This document shows positions 33,602-47,500 of a stretch of 64,000 bases of DNA, piece after piece. The stretch covers positions 33,798,630-33,862,629 of the forward strand of contig NW_022145609.1 in NCBI RefSeq assembly GCF_000002235.5, given 5' to 3'. How positions within the stretch are numbered: the stretch's first letter is position 1; the number at the start of each line of letters is the position of its first letter. The notes under the pieces are model-generated. The model saw only the letters and a list, made by a program, of their open reading frames with translations. It ran no database searches and was not told the origin of the DNA. The translations under genes and the position numbers were made by a program. This stretch comes from Strongylocentrotus purpuratus (Eukaryota > Echinodermata > Echinoidea > Camarodonta > Strongylocentrotidae).

Positions 33602-36600
33602 GAATCGACCTCCCTCTGGCAGCGGGCGCAAGCCAACAGCAGCAGGAATGAGACCCCCTTCTGGATTGAGACAGCCCCCTCCTGGCACGGCTATGAGGAT
33701 GCCACCTGGTACTGGGGTAAGGGTTTCAATCTTAAAGCCCCACTGCACTACTTATAGCTACTTGTGCCCATTATAGCAAACAATGCCTAATCGGTGACCT
33801 TTGGTCCCCCATGATCAATTTTTCTAATGTTAATTGAGAGCTGATTTGATGTGATTACCACCTACAATGTAATCCCCCCTGGCCAAACTAGTACAAACAG
33901 GCTTTAATACACTTTATAAATGTATGCATACAAGCAATTCCCATCAATGGGAAATGATAGTGAATAGGGACAGATTTTCTAAAATAAAGATAAGTTGTAA
34001 TACTTAGGCAACACCACCAACTGATCCCAAGCAGTTTTAGAGCGACCAATTTCTTGCCATTTTTGCCATTCTTGCCATTTTTGTAAGTTGTTGTAATTTT
34101 TGTGTTCAATGTGTTATGTCCAAATGACTGGAATATAAAAAAAAAGGGTTAGATAGGATGCCTTTCATATGGTGTCGATCATTATTATCATTATTGAATC
34201 TATTGTCCCCAATATCCAATATAGATATCATTACATTTTCCACATTTGAAATTAACTACCATACATTGCATCCTTATTTTCTTTGAGCACTCAGCAATAT
34301 ACAATATACTGTAGTGTACTGGAACGGCAATAACATAGATATTTTTTCTTCTTATCTTTCTCTTTCTTTTTATTTCCAGTTTGAAATGTTTCAATATATT
34401 TATTGTGATATGTTTATCTAATATGAACAAATACTATCAGATTTATCAAAATTATTGACACAGCATAAAATGTAAGTAGTCACAAATAGATTCCCTCATT
34501 CGTTCGTCTTTACCTCAATACACATGTCAAAGTAAAATTCAATAAAAATGTATGTAAGTTTACACAGGTAAATGCTCTTTGTAGAAATTTAAATGTGTAT
34601 TTAAATTTATGCCATTACAGGCTCCCGGTACAGCTAGGCCTGGGACAAGGGGAGGAGCAGGACCTTCCACTGGCGCAGGTATTCATAACTGTTTTATTTT
34701 CATGTAGATCCTGTCGTAGTCGAGTGGTTTAAACACTTGACTAGAAAAGTGAAAAGTGTCCTTTGTCAAGACATTCATATAAATTTGCCACTTTCAAACC
34801 AGGTGTTATATGGTTAAAAGTAGGACATTTTTGCTTGAAAGTTGTGAGCACTGAAATCTGTATCGTGAGCACCTTGTGTGGTGGAAGTGTGCAATCTCAA
34901 AATATCCAATTTGTTTTTTTTTCTTCAGTTTTTTTTCATTTCAGCTATAATTATTGAATGTTTACATTACATTGTTAATCCACTAATGTGAGAAATGCTG
35001 GAATTTGTATATTGGTTATGTTACAACTATTTGCAGAGCAATCAAATTGCATGTATATTGAGCAAAATGAAGGTGGCCAATTTGTAGAAATTTATTTAAA
35101 CAATATGTATTTTCATGATTTTGTACAAAATTTATCTGTTGTTTAGCTGAGAAGTGCTGTTCAAAGACTTTGCTCATGATGTTTTTATTAAAACTATGAA
35201 CACAATTCAATTCATACAATTTAAGTTTTTATATAAACTAGATTATAACCTGGATCATTTGAAACAAATGTATGAGATGCTAGACATGTAAGAGATGAAA
35301 TAAGATCATACATCTTTATTTTATTATTGGTACATGTATTTTCAGTAATAGAACACTCATGAATAATCATAATAATCTAATTCAGCAATGACATGTTGGA
35401 CATGTTGCTGATAACAAAAAGAAGGAAAAAAATCCTTAGCAATATGTACAAGACAATGCAATTGTGATTAAATTCAACTTAGAATACAATTCTTTTCATT
35501 TTTATTTTATTTCAGTACTCAATGCCAACATCAATGTTACAGACAGGCCAACCACACAACAGGGTCTTGGGGGACTCAAGACTGGTAAAAAAGGTGAGTT
35601 TAAAAGTTTCTTTGAGATATTGTGAGACAAACCCAGATGTAGTTGTATATTTAAAACTCTAGTTAAAAGCTACAAAGGGTGGCATACATACCACTTTTAA
35701 ACAAATATTAATCACCTACGAGGGTAATGGTGCAAACTGTCATCGCCGAGGTGATTTCGGGGCTACTATCTTCCCGAGCCGCAAGGCGAGGGAAGATGGT
35801 AGCCCCGAGATCACCGAGGCGATGATAGTTTGTATCCATTGCCCGAGTAAAGGAGGTTAATATTTGTTTTATATCCCACATCGGCATTATAGGTCTATTT
35901 AAAGTGAATTTTACATAATAATAAGAACTGATTCTGCAGACAGTTTAGCTTCAGCTAGATTTTACAAAGCGCAACATGCATACATGTAATACAGTCGATG
36001 CGCGCTCATTTGACATTGACATTGACTTTGACATTTCGTGTAACCTACTTTGCTATGCGTATTCAATGGGCAAGGGTGGGCAAGTGGGGTAGCAGCAAAA
36101 AATTACTTTACAATAAGTACTATCTCAGGTAGATAGTACTTATCTATACCTTTTTCGTGCTCTGTACAATCGCAATGCAAACAACTATACATGAGGGATA
36201 TAATCATTAATATGTAATGTGAGGATCCTTTTTATAAAGAAAAGCAGAATATAGGCAAAGTGTGTTACTAAACAATATAGGTCAAAGATTTGAAACAAAC
36301 AAAAAAGTGATGATCTACCTTTTTCATAAATTATATTTACCAAGATTATTGTCTGATTTCAGGCTTTCTTTGCTTAATATTGTGCTATCCAAAGTTCAAC
36401 ACGTCTGACACATTTAGTCCGACCAACTGATAATTCCTATGATCATCAGATTAATTTTTTTTTTTTTTGGGGGGGGGGGTGCATTGGGGCAGGGGCAAGT
36501 CCAAAATAAAGTTAAATCCAATCATATAAGAATTTAGAATTGCTTTTTAAAAGCCAGTTTGTCTTGAATTGTAATTCCTTGATGTATTGGACTGGGGATT

Positions 36601-38520
36601 GGATTTTAAAGACGCATAGTAGTTGATTCTCATGGGGAATTTAACACCGTTCAGGTGTTTACCATATAACGGGTGTTGACAATCACCAGGTTTAGCTTTC
36701 AGTTTTATGACCAAAATGCCTTATGTAATGCTTTGTATTTCCTCATCCATTCCTCCACGTGGTAAAGTCATTATCTCACTTTTCCCTCACCCGAAGACTC
36801 TCCGAGAGACGAAAGGGTATTTCTTGATGGACCTACAGGTTCGCTGTGTGCAGACTTTTAAACACATTAATTGTATTTCCACCAAGTCTGGTGTCAGCCA
36901 ATTATGGCCTTCTGCCCATGGAAACTGATGACCTACTCCCTTTAAAAAAAAGATGTGACCTTTGACCTTTTGTATACATTATCACTTACAGGTCCTTCAA
37001 GAGTTGTTATGGACAAGTCTTATTTCCTTGGCCTCCTGAGAACCAAGATGAATGAACTGACAACTGAAAATAACAAACTTCAGAGAGAGATTGACAGGAT
37101 AAATGAGGAAAATAACAGCTTTCTTTCTTACGAGAAGAAGTAAGTTATCATATTGCTGTGGTGGCATGGCATTTATAACACACAGCTTGATATGAGTGTG
37201 AAATATCCATGTTAATTCTGATAAAGACGGGTACACAATAAAGTATGTCTTAAGCTCCAAAACGTTATGTTATGATTCAGGGCCTTTTGGTATAGTAGTA
37301 CAATGATTTTGTTAGTTTATGGTATAAATGAGACTAAAAAGCAATATTTGTTGCTGTTATTCAAAATCTGTAAACAGATCTTTTCTTTTCAGAATCCATT
37401 CATTTATTTTGCATCACAGAATTTAAGCAGATAACAGTATCATATTTTTTCTCAGATATTCATTGCATAGCATGATGATAATGTAATTTGTTTCTATTTT
37501 CACTCTTACAAGAGCTTCACATGACCTGTCAAACATAGAGGGGGGAAATAAAACATCTTATTATTACTCTGCCTTCTTCTACCCTAAATTGTTGGTTGTC
37601 TTGCTTTTAAAGGGCTGAGAGTGTCGCAGGTGAAATCAAAGAACTTCAGGGACAACTGGGTGACTACAATACAGTAAGTTTTTGTTGGAATATATATATT
37701 TTGAATATTGATTTTTGTGTCTTTTGATCAATTTTAAAAAAATAAAACATCCCAACTTGTGGGAATAGGATTGTGGACTGCTACATTGTTTGGAGTAGGC
37801 TAATGTTATATGTACACTGTGTATGTGCCAAAAGTCTACCGTGGCAAACCTATGCTCGTTCCATTTGTCAACCTAAGCAAGTGAATTAATATGAAACAGG
37901 TTAAATCGTTGGTTGGCCTTTTTTTATTCACAAAAGCATATTTAGGGCAATTCCACGGTAACAGAAGGACACTCAGACAAGATTTTTGAACTTCAGGTTC
38001 ATACTAAAAGAAATGTTTTATTAGTATGTATTAAACTATGGGGAACAAAATGTGTTTCAGTCAAGTGGAAAGCTTCATCAACTTCACAAAGTTTGGATAA
38101 ACACTAATTAACTGGAAAAACCATGTCCATTTTTATGTCCTTCCATTACCGAGATAATTAATATGCACATTCTTAAACTACTTAACTATAATGACAATTT
38201 TTGGGGGGAGAATTAAAGGCACTTATATAGGTATTATATCTGTACTGTTTCACATCTTATACTAATAAAACAGTTCTTTTAGTATGAACCTGAAGTTCAA
38301 AAATCTTGTCTGAGTGTCCTTCCGTTACCGTGGAATTGCCCTTTAGCTGAGATTTTGTAATATTCATTTTTTCTTTAAATTTTAAATGCATTTTGTCTTG
38401 CAGCTTGTAGATAAACTCAACACAGACACTGAGATGGATGAAGTACAAGAAGATTATAATCAGGTATGTGTCATATCCCCCCTTCCTCCTCCCATTTCAA
38501 TTTCCACCTCTCGTCTTCTC

Positions 38521-38554
<34 letters not shown>

Positions 38555-41500
38555 ATCTCTCTTCCCCCCCCCCCTCTATCTCCCTCTCCCCCTCTATCTC
38601 TCTATCTCTCTCACCTCTCCTCTATCTATCCTCTGTCTCTCTCCCTCTGTCTTTGTCTGTCTCTCTCTTATCTCTTTCACCTTCATTCGCTCTGTTTTTC
38701 CTGTATCTCTGTCTTTCTTTTCCTCTCTATGAATGTATTTGATAGTCAATACAATTTGTGAAATGACCACGGTATGATTACAAACATTCTTCAAATTCTT
38801 GAATTAAAAGAGAGCCAGAGTTTATAGAATAAAATCATTTTGTTAGCAATTTTAGAGGAAACAGTATGTACACTAATCCAATCAAAGAATTGTGTATGAG
38901 TTTTACTCGACTTTGGCTTCGGCTTCATACTGTAATCAATCTCCAATTCTAGATATCATTGTTGTAGTTACAATTTGTATGCAAGCAGGGGATTGATTAT
39001 TGGTCCCGTGAGAGTATGGATATTTAAGGTGCGGATTTTAATTGGCATTTGAATGATCTCAACACTTGGCATGTTCAAAAAATTATAGTCATAATTATGT
39101 TACAATTAACAACTGGATCATTTATAAGTCCTTGAAATTTGTTGTTGTTGCATACTTAGGAAATTACAAAACTTGGTAAGGATATGGTTTTGAATTTTTA
39201 ACTGTGTATGTAGCAAGCCTTACACTATTTGCAAATAAACATCAGCTCCACTTGAATAATGCAGCATTGTGTTTTTTTTTGTGGTCTTTAATTTCCTTGT
39301 GTAGATGTAATAGGTACATGTACATGTGTTGTAGACCTTATTTTTCCTGTATGACTTAATTTTGTAAATTTTTATTCACAGCTGAAAGTTGAAAATGACC
39401 TGGAAAGCAAGAATATAGATACCATCTTCACAACAAGACAAGAGTAAGCCTTTCCTTTGCATTTATTGCTTTTAATTAAAAAAATGTCCATGAATTTTGA
39501 CTTACAGTCAGGGTTGCTAGTTTGGGGGCAAAAGCCTGGATTCAGGGCCTAGCAATTTATTTGTTGTTATTACAAATTAGGTAATAAAGATTTTCAGGTC
39601 CACACATTAATCCTTACTGGTAATCTCAATATGGAAATTGAATCCTGAGCAAGAACAAAACTGAGAACTAACATTTTTTGTTTTCTTATTATTCCTTTGT
39701 ATCATCAGGACTGAATCCCAGATAACTCAAGTAGATGTAGAAATCCAGCAATGCAGACGGATGGCTGACACTCTAGTAGATGACATGGTATGTACATGTG
39801 CCTAAATGGAGTTATTTCCTCAAATTTATGTCACAATGATGTAGCTTATCCATACTTTCTACAGGTGTACAGTATTTAAGTGTGAATAACATATTGTTGA
39901 CATGTTTTCAAGCATAGCTAGCTTCATGTATGTCTCCAGTAAGAGGTAAGTGAGAGGTAAGATATCTCTCTCTATCTCTCATCACATTAATCACTTAGTT
40001 TCTCTCATATGTTTTTTGTATATTATCTTAGCATTCCAGATAACAATAAAGTGATTATTAAATTCAATTCAATTCAATTTTGGTTTTATTGTATAAAAAA
40101 AAAATTAAAAAAATATGACAAAAGTCCATTGACTGAAATTGTCATATTTACACAAAAAAGCAAGAAAATATAGAGATGGAATATAGTACCATACAGTGAC
40201 TGTTAATAATCATATTAGACACAAATTGATGATGTAGATTATGGAATAAATTACCACCAGAAATAAGGAAAGCCCCATCACTAGATCATTTTAAATAAAA
40301 ACTGAAAATTCACTTGTTCATATAGTATGTATAGCACAGCATTTACGAGCTCTTGCAGCGCAGTAGAATATATCTACATAGTTATTGCGCTTTACAAATG
40401 AATATATTATTATTATTATTATTATAAAAATTGCCAATGAATGTTATAACAGAAAATATTAAGGTATTCACACATTATTCCATTATTCATCAAAATAACA
40501 AGCGTTCTGTTAAATTGTCAGTTTTTTCCCTGCTGTAATAAAATACTTTTAAGAAAAGAAGACATTGTACAAATCTGAAATTTCATTCAGTTAATGATAT
40601 TCTGATTTGCTGAAGATAAGTTTATGTGGAGACTATAATATGAAGTTTCAGTAGTCACACAGAAAAGAAAGAATGGCATGATTTGTGTAAAAGCAATATA
40701 ACAGTATGAGAATCCGTATAAATCAGTATTCTTGGAACACGTTTTTTCTGAATGAAAATTATTGGTAATTTACTTTACAGATGCTCTGAGAAAGAAATCC
40801 TGCGATTTAAATAGATCAATAGCATATATTAGAGAATTGCATCAAAATGAAACTACATTATCTATAAAATATATGGTTAATTATTACTAAAAAGTCAATA
40901 TTTCATATTTCAGTGGACACAAAGAATGTTGAATGGATGGTTTCAACTCAGCCAATATTTGTGAAATAGAAGAGCTTAGAAAATAACCTTTTTTTCTAGG
41001 TTAATTCTCATAAAATTATCTGAAGTGTGCAGGAAATTACTTACTTTACAACTTAATACACACTCTTATCTCAAAAATGCAAATATGTTTTAATTGACCT
41101 GTGGAATATGATCATATTTGTAGAGGATATCTTTTTTCTAACCTACTTTGGCTCGATTCCAATTTAAACCTGTTAAATTTCAGGGAAATTTCATGTCATT
41201 CATAAAACTGAAAAAGGCAATTATATTTATTAACCAACTGACTTTTGGAATAGAGTTGTAAATATCAAAAGGCAAATATTTGAAATTTGGTAAGTTTAAA
41301 CTCCCTTATCTCTAGAGGTATAGCAATAACGGATGTTCATAATTACTCATTACTTTGAAATACACCGGAAATTTGAGACGTACAAGTCATATCAGTTTTC
41401 ATTTTGAAAGAGCTGATTAATATTTGATATCAAACAAGAGCTGATTTGTCATGTTATTTGTAAAGGGTGACAGTGAGCCCATATATGTGCAGCTTTTATC

Positions 41501-44500
41501 AAGTACTTTCAAGGTGATCTTTTAGTCACAGTAAGTGTATCTTTGACTTGGAAGATATACTACATGTATAGTGTAGGCAAAAACAGGAAAATGCATAATC
41601 ACAGATACAGTAAGTGTGAAAGAGTAGTTACCTGTTCTTATTCTATACATTTTGATTGAAGTATTGCATTGATGCATGTGATGTGCAGCATAACAGTTTC
41701 TACAAAGTGTACATATAAGCTTATTATAGAATAACAGATAGTCGAGAAACAGGGCAGCACCAAGAGGAATCCAAGAAAAATGGACTCCCAAGTATTAACA
41801 GTTATTGTGTAAACATAGTAATGATGATAATAGGTCCATTTATATTGGGTGGAGAGGGGCAAATGTAGATTAATGTCTTGCCAAAGGACATTAGTGTTGC
41901 TGTGGGAATCTAACCACGAACCATGTTATCCACAGTCCGATGAGGTATCCACGTAGACCACCACACCTCTACAAGAGAACCTTGTGTATCTTTAGAACCC
42001 CTTGTATCTTTTCAATGGTCCACATAATGACAGATAATAATGATAATAAAAGGCATTTCTATATAACGCCGTCTATCTAGAAACTCTATTCCGAGGCACA
42101 TTTATTATTACCCTGGCTTTAGCCTAGCTGCCATTACAGCGCTCCAGCATTTCAAGGAATTAATTCCTGCCATGTACCCATTTACATCACCTGGGTTGAG
42201 TGTGGCAAATGTAGATCAATGTCTTGCCAAAGGACATTAGTGCCGTGGCGGGACTCGAACCGTGGACCTTGTGATCGACAGTCTGGCGACGTATCCACTC
42301 GACCACGACACCTCTAGAAGGAAAACTTAACTGAAAGGATAATGAAAGCGATGTTGACTCTCTTTCTGAATAATATTCTGTACTTTTAAGCCTAGTCCTG
42401 CCTTACCCATGATGATAACTACATGTATAACCATATTAATGATTTCAATTAAGCCTTTCAATTTTAGAACAAAAGGTGGTGGAGATAATCTGATCTGTAG
42501 TACACCTGTTTCTAACTCGTCACGTGATTGGTTGAAGGATGTTATTTGCATTGAAATGCATGTAACTTCAAAAAATTGTGCTTCTTTCATAAAAACCTCA
42601 ATTTAGCCATACATTTCATTTCTTTAGTCAAAATATTTAAGACAGAAATTTCTATCATGTTTAAAAAGTGGTATGAAGCAATCAAAACTCATGAGGGAGT
42701 TACCAGAAAAATAGCAGTGAGTGGAAAGTATTCAAAATCTCTCAGAATTTTTTTTTTAGAGAAACAAGTAAATTTTAATTTGTAAGCATGATATCCTAAA
42801 TCATACTACATATTGTAACATTTAATCAACTGTATAGTTATCGGTATCAGGACAAGTAGGACTAGGCCACTAATTAGCTATACTCGATGGTCTTGCTCTT
42901 GATTTGACTCTTTACTGTTTAATATATAGGTTTAATTCATTAAGTGTATCACTCTTGCAGTTTTTTACTTCTTTAAGAATTATTGAGAGCTTCTTGGCTT
43001 GTCTCACCTTGCAAATGTACAGAACGAGTAGTATTAAAAAAATCACAAACAAGATCACAACAGCTACATAATATACTGGAAAGACCGGACAATTGGTTTT
43101 TGGAACAGGATTTGGTATTGATAGATTAGTAAGAAGGCTAGAATTGTCTCCATCTAATAACCCTGTGTCTTGAGATGACATCAGATGTTGTGTTGTTGAA
43201 GCCACAGGACAAGGGTCTGTGGTATTGGTGAAGGCACTTTTTTCAATAGGATCCAATTTACAGTCTTTGCAATCACACATGTCTGTGGTCTCTTCCAAGC
43301 TACAAGAACAACAGTACACAGAATCTGTGGCTAGTCGTGCTAGTATAGTTTGTGTCAAAGTCCTGCGCCCTTGTGCAGGATTAGTCAATGAAGGTAGCTT
43401 CATTCCATTTTGGTAACATACAATCTGTCCTGCTAGAGTACCTACTGGAGCCGTACATTGCAGTGAGACCCATTCCCTATCGGTGTATTGCCTGCTTGTT
43501 TCACAAGATGCCTCTCCGGGAGGATATTTAACACGTATCCCAATTCTAGGGTAATCCGGTAGCATTTGACCGTTCTTGTATGCAGTCAAGATATACGTAC
43601 CTTCATTGTCTCTTAGGACAGGATCAATTGTTAAGTAGAGCCAACAGTTGCCAGCGTTAGTGTCATTCATAAGCACATGATTCGGGGGTAAGGATAGGAA
43701 ATGCGGATTCACAGAACTATAAAAAGGGTATCTATAGCTATATCGTAACGTGACTCTTGTACTGTCACATGGATATGTAAAATTAAGTTGTGCAACTTCC
43801 CCCTCGGATACATTTAGGGTGATAGATTCGTAGCATCTTGCCAATATGATCAAAGTAACGAAAGTGATGAAAGCATGTAATTTGCATTTTGATAGAACCT
43901 CTTGTGACTTCACCATCTCGTAGTTTGGGTTAATCTGTGAGAAGAAAGAGAATATGGTAACTACATTTACTACAGCAAAAGAATTGAGAATATACTGATA
44001 TTGAGTTTATTATTGTATTAAGTTTGATGATTGTGAATGAAAACATATGGTCTTGATTCAACATAAGGGAGTGTCTGCGCTTCTAAAAAGAGCTACTTTA
44101 TAGAAAAACAGCATAAGAATTTGCCTTGATGATGGCAATTTGGCAAATTGAATGTTGCTAAGCCCCATTGCCTTGCTGTGGTATCTTTCTACAAATATAA
44201 TGGTGGTTCTGTCAAAAGAAAAGCAAAATCCTGTAAATAAGATTTGATAGTTATTTCAACATGAACATGTATGTGCAGATATATGAATAATCTAATGATT
44301 GCTTCTGAAAACTGCAAGAGAAACCATATACTCTTTCTATAGTCCATTAACAATGCTTGCATGATTACATTAACAAGCCATAATCAAGTTTTCATGTGGG
44401 TTTCTAGTTCTTGAAGAATTATAAAGAATTGACCAATATCTACCCTAAATGAAAGATCTATTGACAAAAAAAAAAGTGAAAAGCTACAGTTTTCTATCCA

Positions 44501-47500
44501 AGCATGTAGGGAGCAATATCAGTTTGGTCATCAATTACTTGTCAAATAACTAGAGTGTGTGTTAGGCTTGAAGAATGATTCAATTTTAATCCTGTTATGT
44601 TTGAGGTCTAACTTCAGTGCTCTCTACCTTTTGTACATGTATCTCCTTGACAAATAGCTAAAATATATTTACACTTAATTGTATACATTTCAAGTAGGTC
44701 TCCATAAACCCAATAAATCACATTGCACAATATCTAAATGCAGTGTTACACGATGGTTGGAAATCAAATGATACGAGGTGTAACGATCTGCACAAATATG
44801 ATTATATTCTCCTTTAATTCCAGGTACTTTGCAGATTATACCAGAGCAGCTCCACTTTTGTTATCTTATAGCTCTGTGCAAATAAGAATAAGAATGTGAC
44901 TATTACAACTATACCTATTCATCTGTTTGTTTTGTAGTGAGAAATAATAAGGAATGTATATGTTATCTTACCAATGAATCCTCGTGAAGTTGTACTTCCA
45001 CTCTTTTCTCAAATTGTTTGTGGACAGAAAACAAACCTGATAAGCGAGATGACCTTGAGATTCCCTCCACTCTCTCTTCGTGCTATTTGCAAAATGCCAC
45101 CTAGCTAGCATGCCATTTTGTAATTGCGCACTTATTTACTATTAATAGGCTACGTACATATCCAAAGAGTCAATATTATAATCGCAACTTATTTCCGCTT
45201 TGGAGGCTTAATAGCAAATATTGAAATAAGAGTATAAAGGAAACTGCAAACTTGCATGGTCTGTGTTTAGTTAGTGGTATGTGATATCACAAAATCATTT
45301 GTGTGTTTGTACACTGTACAGTCAATTAAATCGTTAGGTAAAGTGAAGTCTAGTATTTTAAATAGAAAATATCCTCTTTTTGGAGGGGAAAAGCTTAATT
45401 AGACAGTCATTTTATTTTGAAAAAAGGTTTGAACAAGAGATATATGCATTCATGTAATGTATTTATATTACTGTATGGAAAAAAAAACATGGTAGAGAGA
45501 AAGGAAAGTAACAAACTCACTTTATGTATATGTGTACATGCATGTCTTCAAACATTTGTAATGTGATTAAGATATGTAAGAAGATGGTGCCATGCGCCAT
45601 CACTAACTTTTGATAGGGATTTTTAAATTTGCACGTAATCTAGACGATGCTGACAGAGACATTAGAGACCTGTCTGCTTAATATAATGCATTCGTATTTT
45701 TGACATATTTCTAGATTTAAAGTCTTGACAACCTTAGTGTGTGACATAGGCTCATCCAACATAGCAATGAATAATTTCTGCAAGGTACAACTGATTAATT
45801 TCAACAGTTTGTCAATATTTATTACCAACAGGAATTAGGCGATTCCAGTATTAAGCTGAGGGGAATGAGAGGACTCGGTAGTCAACGTAAAATAAGAATT
45901 TTCGCAATGTGCTCTTCAAGTCAAGCAAATTACTTAGATACCTTTTCTTGCTTTGTCTAAGTAATGATTAAAGAATATGATTATTTTCAGTACATGCCTT
46001 AAAACTTAATTCTGTACTTAGATGACAAAGTACTCTTTAGCCACCTGACAAGTTGAGCCTACTGTAGCAGTGTATCACTCAATAGATGGTATTAAAGGCT
46101 TATGGCCAGCATTAACTAATTATTACAATAGATCCAGCCAAACTAGTTGTATTCCTGATCTTTACTGCCCTTCAACTTCATGCTCAGCAAGGCCTATGTG
46201 TAGATACACATATTAATCAGGCAAGCTATGGAAGTAGAAATACGGGAATGCAAAAAAGGATAGTTGTATTAAAATATGCAGGACATAGTACCCTTTACTA
46301 CGCCAACACTACAGCAACTTTTAGATCGAGTATTCTCAAATGCGGAGACATCGATCCAAACCCTGGTCCTTTGGAGCAACACCACCATCGGTACTCTAGT
46401 AACGATCTTTATGAGCTAAGAGATAAATGCACTAATCAGAAGGTGTCCCCTCACACAAGGAGGGTGATTAAAAATCTTCGAATCAACCCTAGGCCCATAT
46501 GCCGTCGAGGTAAACGAGGTGGGGCTACATGTAGGAGACCTACCCATCCAGTGGAATCTCCGGCTTCTCACAATATCTAGGTGATTGTCCGCCCAAGACC
46601 AGATGTGAATAGGTTGCAAAGACAGGAACCAAGTTATATGAACAAAATTCAGCTGGTCCAGACTGAACCCAAAGAGAAACCTAATGCAAGGTCGTTACCT
46701 GTCCTACCGTCAGTTTTATTGTGCGATGCTCGTTCTCTCATCAATAAACTGGACGAATTATCTGTTATTGTTCAGTAACAGAGACATGGTTTAATCATGA
46801 CCAACCGGAGTCATCATACAGCGTTGATGGTTACCAAGTCTCAGTGTTCTCGCAGGGGTGGTGGTGTCGCTATTTACGCGAAACATAGCATTGACCCCAA
46901 ACAGGTGACTATTATTCCAGTTCCAGATGAGCACGAAGTTGTATGGGCCCATTTTCGACCTCATCGATTACCGCGTCGTGTCAGCAGTATCTACTTCAGT
47001 GCAGTTTATTCACCCCCAGGAAACGCCTATGCCGGTGTTGTAATCCTCAGTGATTTGAATCGCATGGACATTTCCCAAATCCTCAGTGGATGTCACATGA
47101 AACAAGTTGTCCGGACCCCGACAAGAGGTAACGCGATCTTAGACCAAATCATAAGCAATCTCGATCTCTTTTACCAAGAACCATCTTTGTTATCCCCCAT
47201 TGGCCTTGCCGACCACAACATTGTAATCTGGCTACCCAAAGAAGTCAATAATAGACCATGCAATAAGGCTAAAAAACGGATTGTCCGACCAATGAAAGAC
47301 TCGGACATAAGAGCTTTTGGTGAGTGGATAATTCACAACGACTGGCGAGATGTTCTTGCCGAGTCTCAGCCGCAAGCCATGTGCGATCACTTCTACCAAA
47401 CGCTGCAATCAAAGGTGGATGTGCACTTCCGAACAAAGTCAATTAAACTCCATCCGACTGACAAGCCTTGGATAACGCCCCGTACGAAAGAGCTTATTAA

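Noticed and set aside
38386-38761. Overlapping Ser/Leu/Pro-rich frames here and at 55194-55725 and 61315-61907
   Set aside because: CT-repeat artefacts in introns or 3' flank.
45078-45100. TATTTGCAAAAT as an octamer element for the Ig-like gene
   Set aside because: One mismatch to ATTTGCAT and common in AT-rich DNA; too weak alone.
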